Below are positions 8,101 to 15,079 of a DNA stretch of 64,000 nt, one piece after another. How positions within the stretch are numbered: position 1 is the stretch's first letter; the number at the start of each line of letters is the position of its first letter. The position numbers were made by a program, and so were the translations under genes. A model generated the notes under the pieces. The model was not told the origin of the DNA. It saw nothing but the letters and a program-made list of their open reading frames with translations, and searched no databases. The stretch is from an uncultured Eubacteriales bacterium (GTDB taxonomy: Bacteria > Bacillota > Clostridia > Oscillospirales > Acutalibacteraceae): the NCBI GenBank assembly GCA_910580045.1, contig CAJTXF010000006.1:11371-75370 (forward strand), in the 5' to 3' direction.

Positions 8101-9501
8101 CTAAAATCTAAAATATAAGAAGGGATTAAAGGAACCGTCTATAAGATAGGCGGTGCACACCGTTAACAGCGCCAGACAGGCCACTGGCTCTGCTATATGG
8201 CAGGCTATGCGAGTATACCTGCCTTTCTCCACAAGAGCTGCCAGCTTTTTGGGCAGGGGGGTAGCGCCTATCAGGGCCAGGGCCAAAATCACCAGATAGC
8301 TTTTCAGGTAATAGACGCTTTCCACCGTAAGGGCTGGCAGGGCTTGGCCCCCGAACATAGCGGAAATATGGGAGAACGCCGCTACCACACTTTCCGCGTC
8401 AAAGATAACAAAGCTGACCATAACCAGAAACAGCACATACAGATGGCTGGCGGCCCTGTGCTTGTTCAGCCACTTGGACAGCCACAGCTTTTCCAGCATC
8501 AGCAGAGCCGCAAACAGCAGGCCCCAAAGGGCAAAATTCCACGCCGCACCGTGCCAGAGCCCGGTCGCCGCCCACACCACCGCTATATTGAACAGCCAGC
8601 GGGGCTTGCTCACCCGGTTGCCGCCCAGAGGGATATAGAGATAGTCCCGGAACCAGGCCCCCAGCGAGATATGCCATCTTCGCCAGAATTCTGTGATGCT
8701 ACAGGAGATATAGGGGTAGTCAAAGTTCTCTGGGAAACGGAAACCAAACACATACCCCAGGCCAATGGCCATATCGCTGTAGCCGGAGAAATCGAAATAA
8801 ATATGCAGCATATAGGCAGCGGCGTACAGCCAGCAGAACAGGACAGAGGGTTCCGCGGATTCTTTGAAAGCAGCCACCAGAGCCCCCAGCTGGTTGGCCA
8901 CCAGTACTTTTTTAGATAAACCGATAATAAACCGGCGGACGCCCCTTGCGGCTCCGCTGAGGCTGTGAGTTCTGTTCCGCAGCTGGCCAGCTATGTCTGC
9001 GTACCGGACGATGGGCCCAGCCACCAGCTGGGGGAACATGGCTATATAGGCCGCCAGATCCACATAGTTCCGCTGTGCGGGCACCACGCCCCGGTATACG
9101 TCCACCGTGTAGCTCATCACCTGAAAGGTATAAAAGCTGATGCCCACCGGCAGCGCAATTTTAAGCAGCGGAAGGGACAGCCCTGTTGCCTGGTTGAAAT
9201 TGCTGATGAAAAAATCCGCGTACTTGCAGTACCCCAGCAGCAGCAGGCTGAAAAGGATAGAAACTGTCAGGAAGGCTTTTGGGCGGCCTTTTTCCCGGTA
9301 TTTTTCAATCAGGAGCCCGAAAATATACCCCTGGGTGATGGAGAGGAGCATAAAGGCCAGGTATCTGGGCTCGCCCCAGCCATAGAAAAAAAGGCTGGCA
9401 AAAAGCAGCACGCCATTTTTCAGGCGCATGGGCGAAATAAAGTACAAGGCCACCACAACGGGCAGAAAGTAAAACAGAAAGGTTATGCTGGAAAATAACA
9501 T
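8101..9501 (-). CDS. MBOAT-family O-acyltransferase, AlgI-like (466 aa)
   Basis: Polytopic membrane-bound O-acyltransferase. It shows the AlgI/DltB signature order: SLFFYGWGEPRY near the N-terminus, FDFSGYSDMAIGLG, CSITEFWRRWHISLGAWFRDY in the middle, and TGLWHGAAWNFALWG with the conserved catalytic His. The full length of about 466 residues is typical. It is expected to move acyl (usually acetyl) groups across the membrane for O-acylation of an exported glycan. It sits between a lipoprotein gene and the DHHW protein with gaps of 25 and 10 bp. The AAAGG site 7 bp before ATG supports the start. Confidence 0.93.
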   Translation of the reverse strand: MLFSSITFLFYFLPVVVALYFISPMRLKNGVLLFASLFFYGWGEPRYLAFMLLSITQGYIFGLLIEKYREKGRPKAFLTVSILFSLLLLGYCKYADFFISNFNQATGLSLPLLKIALPVGISFYTFQVMSYTVDVYRGVVPAQRNYVDLAAYIAMFPQLVAGPIVRYADIAGQLRNRTHSLSGAARGVRRFIIGLSKKVLVANQLGALVAAFKESAEPSVLFCWLYAAAYMLHIYFDFSGYSDMAIGLGYVFGFRFPENFDYPYISCSITEFWRRWHISLGAWFRDYLYIPLGGNRVSKPRWLFNIAVVWAATGLWHGAAWNFALWGLLFAALLMLEKLWLSKWLNKHRAASHLYVLFLVMVSFVIFDAESVVAAFSHISAMFGGQALPALTVESVYYLKSYLVILALALIGATPLPKKLAALVEKGRYTRIACHIAEPVACLALLTVCTAYLIDGSFNPFLYFRF

Positions 9502-9526
9502 TGCTTAGCCTTTACCCTGCCGCTGG

Positions 9527-10123
9527 TTACGCCACGGGCTCATCGCACAGGGTTTCCGCAGCGGGATACGCAGCCACCAGCTTTTCCTGGAAGGTGCCGG
9601 TAATTTCCTCCTCGCCAAAGAAAGCCACTACATAGCCGCCAGTCTGCATAATCATCAACCGGTCCGGGAAGCCGCACAACCACTGCCGCTGCAGGATGTT
9701 GTCTTTCAGGGCGGCGGAAACCTCCTGCAGGTCCCCGGCATCCTTGACATGATACGCACCGCAGGTAAAGGTATTGGCGTTCATCATATGCACCAGGGAG
9801 GCCGCGTCGTCTATTTTGTCCACAGCAGCCTCAGGGAATCCCAGCGTGGTATCCAACGCGGCAGCATCGCTGACGCTGAACTTGCCCGGGCTGTCCATGG
9901 TCATGTTTTCCTCAGACATATCGCCGCCAGCAGCGGCAAAGCGCTCCTCTTCCCCATAGCTGTCCCACACGGTGGTGAGCAGTTCCAGGGCGCTGCCTAT
10001 GGCCTTTTCCTCTTCGCCCTGAGAGCCTGAGCTTCCGTCAGCGCCGCACGCCGCAAAGGCAAACATGAGCAGCACCGCCAAAAGGGCTGCAAGGGGTTTC
10101 TTCATAGTATGCATTGCTTTCAT
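9527..10123 (-). CDS. Lipoprotein of the MBOAT/DHHW operon (198 aa)
   Basis: A lipoprotein signal (KKPLAALLAVLLMFAFAAC, Cys at the lipobox) is followed by an acidic linker and a compact domain containing LGFPEAAVDKIDDAASLVHMM and GYVVAFFGEEE. The domain layout resembles the DUF4358-type lipoproteins that often accompany MBOAT/DHHW genes in Clostridia, but I cannot confirm the family from memory alone. The ATG at 10123 is preferred over the one at 10132 because GGAGG abuts the latter. It is the first gene of the likely acylation operon and may act as an extracytoplasmic accessory or adaptor. Confidence 0.7.
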   Translation of the reverse strand: MKAMHTMKKPLAALLAVLLMFAFAACGADGSSGSQGEEEKAIGSALELLTTVWDSYGEEERFAAAGGDMSEENMTMDSPGKFSVSDAAALDTTLGFPEAAVDKIDDAASLVHMMNANTFTCGAYHVKDAGDLQEVSAALKDNILQRQWLCGFPDRLMIMQTGGYVVAFFGEEEITGTFQEKLVAAYPAAETLCDEPVA

Positions 10124-10193
10124 AGTATCCATCCTCCAAAATATAATTGCCTGGACTGTCTGGCTAGCCAGGCGCGGTGCCCGGCAAAAGCAA

Positions 10194-10225
10194 AATCCCC
10201 AGAAACCGTATAGTTTCTAGGGATT
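10194..10225 (-). terminator. Terminator of tRNA-Pro
   Basis: A 13-bp stem (one G-U) around a 6-nt loop lies 25 bp beyond the tRNA 3' end and is followed on the minus strand by TTGCTTTTGC. Confidence 0.75.
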
Positions 10226-10250
10226 GGAGACTTGGCTGTGCCAATGTCCT

Positions 10251-10327
10251 TGGTCCGAGTGGCGAGACTTGAACTCACGGCCTCTTGACCCCCAGTCAAG
10301 CGCGCTACCAACTGCGCCACACCCGGA
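10251..10327 (-). tRNA. tRNA-Pro (anticodon GGG)
   Basis: The minus strand folds as a 77-nt cloverleaf: acceptor TCCGGGT with ACTCGGA, D-arm GCGCAGTTGGTAGCGC, anticodon stem CTTGA/TCAAG with loop CTGGGGG (anticodon GGG), and T-arm with GTTCAAGTC. CCA is encoded at the 3' end. A terminator hairpin follows. Short peptides read through here are shadows of the tRNA. Confidence 0.95.
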
Positions 10328-10438
10328 CAACATCGATATTATACTACATGCTGGCAGAAAATGCAAGCCCTTTTTTGTATTTTCTTAAATTTTTTTCATG
10401 GAAAAAGCGGGCAGGCTCTCCCCTCCCCGCTTTTCCCG

Positions 10439-10636
10439 TCACCGGCGCAGCATCAGCTCGTCCACCAAACGGCGCATATCCGCCTCGCTGTGGATTTCAT
10501 TCCTGTGTTCTTCCAGCGCTGCCCGCACTTCTTCGGGCAAATCACGCCCGCCAAAGGCGAAGGGCAGAAGGCCCATCCCCATGCCTGCCGGCGTGCCTAT
10601 GGGTCCATACCCATATCCATTCTGATACGGAAACAT
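10439..10636 (-). CDS. Small protein of unknown function (65 aa)
   Basis: Not recognised. The N-terminal half is rich in Gly, Tyr and Pro (NGYGYGPIGTPAGMGMG); the C-terminal half is a charged amphipathic helix (DLPEEVRAALEEHRNEI, then DMRRLVDELMLRR). There is no signal peptide or membrane segment. Its plausibility as a gene rests on the GGGGGTGATGGT leader before the ATG and the protein-like helix. An inverted repeat (ACCCCAGGC with GCCTGGGGGT) covers the ribosome site, so initiation may be controlled by RNA structure. It stands alone between the tRNA and the Nudix gene. Confidence 0.6.
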   Translation of the reverse strand: MFPYQNGYGYGPIGTPAGMGMGLLPFAFGGRDLPEEVRAALEEHRNEIHSEADMRRLVDELMLRR

Positions 10637-10764
10637 ACCATCACCCCCAGGCTTATTGTGCGCCGCCTGGGGTTACTTAATCCCGGAAGTTTTTTCCGCA
10701 TAACGCTATTTGATGATAAAATTATGATGGTTTCCTGCGGCATTTCTTTCCCGGCCAAAGATTC

Positions 10765-11223
10765 TTACAGCCCTTTTCGGGTTAGCCATTCCTCAATGAC
10801 CGGCCTGACCGGCGGAGAAATACTCTCCGGCAGCTCGTCCGCCGAAAAGAAACCCAGCCGCTCCACCTCGTCCTCCTGCGCCCTGAGCTTTCCTGAGTAG
10901 CTTTTACACAGATAGACAACGTCTACAATATAGACTTCATCCTGATTGGGATAAATATGATGGAATTCTTCCCCGGAAAACACGCCAAAAAGCTCCAGCT
11001 CCTCCGCAATCAGTCCGGTCTCCTCTGCCAGTTCACGCCTTGCCGCATTCTCCAGGGTTTCCCCCAGCTCCAAAGCGCCGCCCGGATAACCCCAGCAGTG
11101 ATTATCCGCCCTCTGCTGCAAAAGAATCTTCCCCTCTGCATTCTCCACAATCACGCTGGCTCCCACCATAATAAACGGTTTGTGCCCAACATACTTCCGT
11201 AAGTCCATAATGTAATTTGGCAT
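10765..11223 (-). CDS. Nudix hydrolase (152 aa)
   Basis: Predicted cytoplasmic diphosphatase acting on nucleoside diphosphate-linked compounds. The Nudix box is intact: GGALELGETLENAARREL followed by AEETGL, matching Gx5Ex7REUxEExGU. The N-terminal strand GASVIVENAEGKILLQQR is typical. The ATG at 11223 was chosen because an AGGAGAGG site lies 5-6 bp upstream; the longer reading would add nine residues without a site. Its leader is the sequence just past a truncated methyltransferase frame at 11247, so the two were joined by a deletion or are translationally linked. Substrate unknown. Confidence 0.88.
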   Translation of the reverse strand: MPNYIMDLRKYVGHKPFIMVGASVIVENAEGKILLQQRADNHCWGYPGGALELGETLENAARRELAEETGLIAEELELFGVFSGEEFHHIYPNQDEVYIVDVVYLCKSYSGKLRAQEDEVERLGFFSADELPESISPPVRPVIEEWLTRKGL

Positions 11224-11246
11224 ACAACCTCTCCTTGATTGAAAAA

Positions 11247-11495
11247 TCATTTGACCCGCCGGGCAATTTCTTTAGCCTTGGCAATGCCGTTTTCGGAAAT
11301 GTCAAAAGCGTCCACCTGACAGCCCAGCTTTGCCATAAAGATAGCGTTGCGCCCCTCCCCACAGCCTACGTCCAGCACCCGGCCCTGCCGGGGGAAAACA
11401 GCTGAATGCTCCTTCACGTCCACAGTAGGGTCCTTGGAGAACGTGGACACCTCATTGTCTGCGTAGGTACTCTCCCAGAACGGCTTATCTGTCAT
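11247..11495 (-). pseudogene. Truncated SAM-dependent methyltransferase (82 aa)
   Basis: It encodes the N-terminal part of a class I methyltransferase. WESTYADNEV is followed by motif I, VLDVGCGEGRNAIFMAKLG, and the acidic end of strand 2, VDAFDIS. It resembles TehB/UbiE-type methyltransferases of about 200 residues, but stops after AKAKEIARRVK. The stop is followed within about 25 bp by the Nudix gene, so two thirds of the catalytic domain is missing. The AGGGAGC ribosome site is intact. The fragment retains the SAM loop but lacks the substrate-binding half, so I treat it as a deletion remnant. Confidence 0.7.
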
Positions 11496-11529
11496 AACGA
11501 TGCTCCCTTCAAATGTTTTATAAACAACT

Positions 11530-11554
11530 TTCTCCCCGCCGCAGGCAGGGAGAA
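11530..11554 (-). terminator. Candidate terminator of hom-thrB-lysC
   Basis: A 10-bp stem (TTCTCCCTGC with GCGGGGAGAA on the minus strand, one G-U) lies 17 bp after the lysC stop. It is followed by AGTTGTTTATAAAAC, a weak T-tract. Confidence 0.5.
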
Positions 11555-11570
11555 GGGATGAATCGGGACT

Positions 11571-12779
11571 TTAATTCTCAAAGAACTTGGCGTGGATGGC
11601 CTCCACCGCCCTGTCACTGTCCGCTTTGTGAACCAGCACGGAAATCTTGATTTCACTGGTGGAAATCATCTGGATATTCACGTTCCGGCTGAACAAGGCC
11701 TCAAACATCTCCGCTGCCACGCCAGGATGGGACTCCATGCCCGCGCCTACAATGGACACCTTAGAGACATTATCGTCCGCCACCAGGCTGCTGGCACCCA
11801 GCTTCTCCGTGTAGCTCTGCAGCAGGGCGATGGTATCCTCCATCCTGTCCTTTTCCACAGTAAAGCTGATATCCTTGGTGCCGTTGCGGCCAATGGACTG
11901 CAGAATAATATCCACATTGACCCCTTTTGAGGACAGCTTCGAGAAAATCTTATAGGCCAGGCCAGGCTTATCCGGCACGCCAATAACAGAGATTCGGGCA
12001 ATATTGTCATCCTTTGCTACACCGCTTAAAAGCATCTGTTCCACACTGTATTCCTCCTTGACAATCGTTCCCCGGGCCTTGGTCAGGCTGGAGAGAACTT
12101 CCAATTCAATATTATACTTTTTCGCCATTTCCACAGAGCGGTTGTGCAGCACCTGCGCACCCAGAGAAGCCAGCTCCAGCATTTCGTCATAGGTGATGCA
12201 GTCCAGCTTCTTGGCCCCAGGAATCTTTCTGGGGTCAGCGGTGTACACGCCGTCCACATCTGTATAGATTTGGCACAAATCCGCATGCATGGCGGCGGCA
12301 TAGGCCACGGCGCTGGTGTCACTGCCGCCCCGGCCAATGGTTGTCACATCTCCATAACGGTTGACGCCCTGGAAGCCCGCGATAATCACAATGCGGCGCT
12401 TATCCAGCTCCTTGCGCACCCGGGCAGCGTCAATCCGTTTAATTCGGGCATTTCCGTAGTCCGAGGTGGTGTTGAACCCAGCCTGCCAGCCCAGCAGGGA
12501 CACCACCGGGTACCCCATACGCTCAATGGCCATGGCCAGCAGCGCGGCGGAAACCTGCTCCCCGGAGGAGAGCAGCATATCCATCTCCCGCTTGCTGGGA
12601 CGCTGGTTCACCTCTGCGGCTTTGGCAATCAGGTCGTCTGTGGTGTCGCCCTGGGCAGAGACCACCGCCACCACATCGTTGCCGTCCTTATAGGCGGAAG
12701 TGATAATCCCCGCCACATTGTCAATGCGCTCGGCGTCCCGGACCGAGGTGCCGCCGAATTTCTGTACAATTAAAGCCAT
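11571..12779 (-). CDS. lysC: Aspartate kinase (402 aa)
   Basis: Catalyses ATP-dependent phosphorylation of aspartate, the first step to lysine, threonine and methionine. The N-terminal kinase domain begins MALIVQKFGGTSV and contains GRGGSDTSAVAYAAAMHAD and IYTDVDGVYTADPR. Two C-terminal ACT domains follow (about 265-402; VIGVPDKPGLAYKIFSKL and VGAGMESHPGVAAEMFEAL). The length of about 400 matches the Bacillus/Clostridium monofunctional form. The ATG at 12779 follows AGAGGGG; a TTG two codons earlier is less likely. The ACT domains predict feedback control by lysine and/or threonine. Third gene of hom-thrB-lysC. Confidence 0.95.
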   Translation of the reverse strand: MALIVQKFGGTSVRDAERIDNVAGIITSAYKDGNDVVAVVSAQGDTTDDLIAKAAEVNQRPSKREMDMLLSSGEQVSAALLAMAIERMGYPVVSLLGWQAGFNTTSDYGNARIKRIDAARVRKELDKRRIVIIAGFQGVNRYGDVTTIGRGGSDTSAVAYAAAMHADLCQIYTDVDGVYTADPRKIPGAKKLDCITYDEMLELASLGAQVLHNRSVEMAKKYNIELEVLSSLTKARGTIVKEEYSVEQMLLSGVAKDDNIARISVIGVPDKPGLAYKIFSKLSSKGVNVDIILQSIGRNGTKDISFTVEKDRMEDTIALLQSYTEKLGASSLVADDNVSKVSIVGAGMESHPGVAAEMFEALFSRNVNIQMISTSEIKISVLVHKADSDRAVEAIHAKFFEN

Positions 12780-12857
12780 ATACAACCCCTCTGTATCTTG
12801 TTGTTTTCACGTATTATATCGCTGAACTCCTATGCTGTCAATACAGTGTCCCATCCT

Positions 12858-13754
12858 TTATTCGATGACCACCTTGGCTCCCTCATGGTCAGCCTTGAGA
12901 ATCTCCACCCGCCAGCCGGTGATGCCCTTCTCCTCCAAGTGGCTGATGCAGTTCTGCCCAAAGGCTCCGGCGTTCTCCGTATCAATCATGGAGATAATGG
13001 TGGGCCCCGCGCCGCTGACGTAAGTACCTAAAGAGCCCAGCTCATAGCTCATGCGGAACACATTGTCATAGTTCTCAATCAGTCCCGAGCGGTAGGGCTG
13101 ATGGATACGGTCCTGCACCGCCACTCTCAGGTTATGCAGCTCGCCGGAAAAAAGGGAGGCTGTCATCAGCCCGGAGCGGGACAGGTTGTATACCGCGTCC
13201 TCCCGGCTGTACTCCTTGGGAAGCGCGGCCCGGGCCTCCTCGGTTTTCAGCTCAAAGGGGGGAATCATCACCGCAAATCGTATCTTATCACTGACCGGCA
13301 CGCTGACGCTGTACACCCTCTCCCCCTCCATGGCCGAGGCAACCAAGCCCCCGGACAGGGCGGGGCTGGTGTTGTCCGGGTGGCCCTCAATCTTTGCCGC
13401 CAGATTGATTAAATCCGTCTTAGACATGGGGTTCCCCATAAAACGGTTGGCAGCCAGAATGCCTGCCACAATACAGGCCGAGCTGCTCCCCAGCCCCCGG
13501 GCCATGGGGATATTGTTTTCCTGGATAATCTTCAGTCCCGGCAGTTTTTTGCCGCATATCTGGTACAGATGCTTCGCTGCCCAAAAAATCAGGTTGCTCT
13601 CGTCCTTAGGTACAGGCAGGTTATCTGTACAGCTGATTTCCAAGCTGTCAGACTCTTCCACCCACACCCGGTTCTGCATGGTCAGGGCAATGCCCAGCGA
13701 GTCAAATCCAGAACCCAGGTTGGCGCTGGTAGCCGGTACGTCTACACGTATCAT
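12858..13754 (-). CDS. thrB: Homoserine kinase (298 aa)
   Basis: GHMP-family kinase that phosphorylates homoserine for threonine synthesis. It begins IRVDVPATSANLGSGFDSLG and has the glycine-rich ATP loop ARGLGSSSAC at about residue 90. The C-terminal GHMP motif appears as GTYVSGAGPTIISM. The length of about 300 is standard. The start lies 12 bp after the hom stop, so it is translationally close to hom. No threonine synthase gene (thrC) is in the cluster, so the final step must be encoded elsewhere. Confidence 0.95.
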   Translation of the reverse strand: MIRVDVPATSANLGSGFDSLGIALTMQNRVWVEESDSLEISCTDNLPVPKDESNLIFWAAKHLYQICGKKLPGLKIIQENNIPMARGLGSSSACIVAGILAANRFMGNPMSKTDLINLAAKIEGHPDNTSPALSGGLVASAMEGERVYSVSVPVSDKIRFAVMIPPFELKTEEARAALPKEYSREDAVYNLSRSGLMTASLFSGELHNLRVAVQDRIHQPYRSGLIENYDNVFRMSYELGSLGTYVSGAGPTIISMIDTENAGAFGQNCISHLEEKGITGWRVEILKADHEGAKVVIE

Positions 13755-13766
13755 CAGAATCCCCCC

Positions 13767-15014
13767 TTAATAATCGGAAATGATAATCCGGCCAAGCACC
13801 CGCACGCCCATACTGCTTAAACGGGCAAAGCCCTCGTCCAGCTTATCTGCTGTGACTTCTGTCACGGAGAAGCCCGCTTCTCCCGGCTCCTCCTCCCTGC
13901 GGATAATCCGCACCGCGCCGGGGAATACCGTCTCCGCGGCGGCGAAAGCCTCGTCTGAGCTGCCCTCACCCCGCACACGGACAAAGCAGTCCCCAGGCAC
14001 TGCGCCAATGGGTTCCACATAGTCGGGTTTTGCGTCCTCCCAGAACAGATACTTCCGGGCCTTGAAATGCTTCACGCAGTCGATTACGTCCGCCACCACG
14101 GCGCTGGCAGTGGGCAGCTTCCCTGCCCCCTTGCCGTAGAACATCACATCGCCTGTGGCATCGCCCCGGACCATAATGCCGTTGAATACATCGTCCACAT
14201 TGCACAGGGGGCTCTCCCGGCTGATGAACATGGGGGCAACCTGGATGGAAATCTTGCCGTTCTCCCCCATCTTCACCTCGCCAATGAGCTTGATGACCCC
14301 GCCCCAGGCATCGGCATAGGCCACGTCCTCCAGGGTGATTTTTGTAATGCCCTCTGTGTGTACCTGCTCGGGATACACATGGCTGCCAAAGGCCAAGCTG
14401 GCCAGAATGCAGATTTTCCGGCAGGCATCCGCGCCCTCCACGTCCGCAGAGGGGTCCCGCTCAGCATAGCCCAGCTGCTGGGCCAGGCTGAGGGCATCGG
14501 CAAAGGCCATATGCTCCCGAATCATCTTGGTCAGGATGAAATTGGTGGTGCCGTTCAGGATACCCGCAATCTCGCTGACCTCGTTGGCGGCCAGGCACTG
14601 GCTGATGGGCCGGATGATGGGAATACCCCCGCCCACGCTGGCCTCAAACAGGAAATTCAGATTGTTCTTCTGGGCCAGGGCCAGAAGCTCCGCCCCCTTT
14701 GCGGCCACCAGCTCTTTATTGGATGTGACAAAGGATTTCCCGCTGGTCAGGCAGGCTTTGGCGTAGGTGTAGGCGGGTTCCAGCCCGCCCATGCACTCTA
14801 CCACAATCTTTACATCCGGGTCACTGCGGATGCACTCAAAATCTTTGGTGAACAGCCCGGCATAGGACAGCTCCGGGAACTCCCGCAAATCCAAAATATA
14901 CTTTACATCAATCTCTTCTTTGGCCCGGCGGGTAATGCTGTCCCGGTGGGAAAGCAGCACTTCCAGCACGCCAGAGCCCACAACTCCATGGCCTAATACG
15001 GCGATTTCCGCCAT
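13767..15014 (-). CDS. hom: Homoserine dehydrogenase with C-terminal ACT domain (415 aa)
   Basis: Reduces aspartate semialdehyde to homoserine with NAD(P)H. The N-terminal Rossmann motif is IAVLGHGVVGSGV. The central catalytic region contains NGTTNFILTKM and GYAERDPSADVEGADA, both hallmark homoserine dehydrogenase motifs. The last about 75 residues (GDCFVRVRGEGSSDEAF onward) fit an ACT regulatory domain, implying threonine feedback. It is the first gene of hom-thrB-lysC, 65 bp after the PBP gene stop on the same strand, so the PBP transcript could read through. No T-box leader is present. Confidence 0.95.
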   Translation of the reverse strand: MAEIAVLGHGVVGSGVLEVLLSHRDSITRRAKEEIDVKYILDLREFPELSYAGLFTKDFECIRSDPDVKIVVECMGGLEPAYTYAKACLTSGKSFVTSNKELVAAKGAELLALAQKNNLNFLFEASVGGGIPIIRPISQCLAANEVSEIAGILNGTTNFILTKMIREHMAFADALSLAQQLGYAERDPSADVEGADACRKICILASLAFGSHVYPEQVHTEGITKITLEDVAYADAWGGVIKLIGEVKMGENGKISIQVAPMFISRESPLCNVDDVFNGIMVRGDATGDVMFYGKGAGKLPTASAVVADVIDCVKHFKARKYLFWEDAKPDYVEPIGAVPGDCFVRVRGEGSSDEAFAAAETVFPGAVRIIRREEEPGEAGFSVTEVTADKLDEGFARLSSMGVRVLGRIIISDY

Positions 15015-15079
15015 TTTAACCCCTTCTCTCTCTTTTGTTTTCTGCGCTGACCAGCCCGCGGGCTAATCTTTATTCGCCG

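Noticed and set aside
10120..10320. 66-aa reading frame on the minus strand
   Set aside because: It is a translation of the tRNA-Pro gene and its terminator, a well-known spurious type.
14067..14996. 309-aa reading frame antisense to hom
   Set aside because: Shadow of a GC-rich gene; composition is unlike a real protein and there is no start signal.
14950..15079. Possible T-box or riboswitch before hom
   Set aside because: The 65-bp gap is too short and has no T-box sequence or antiterminator.
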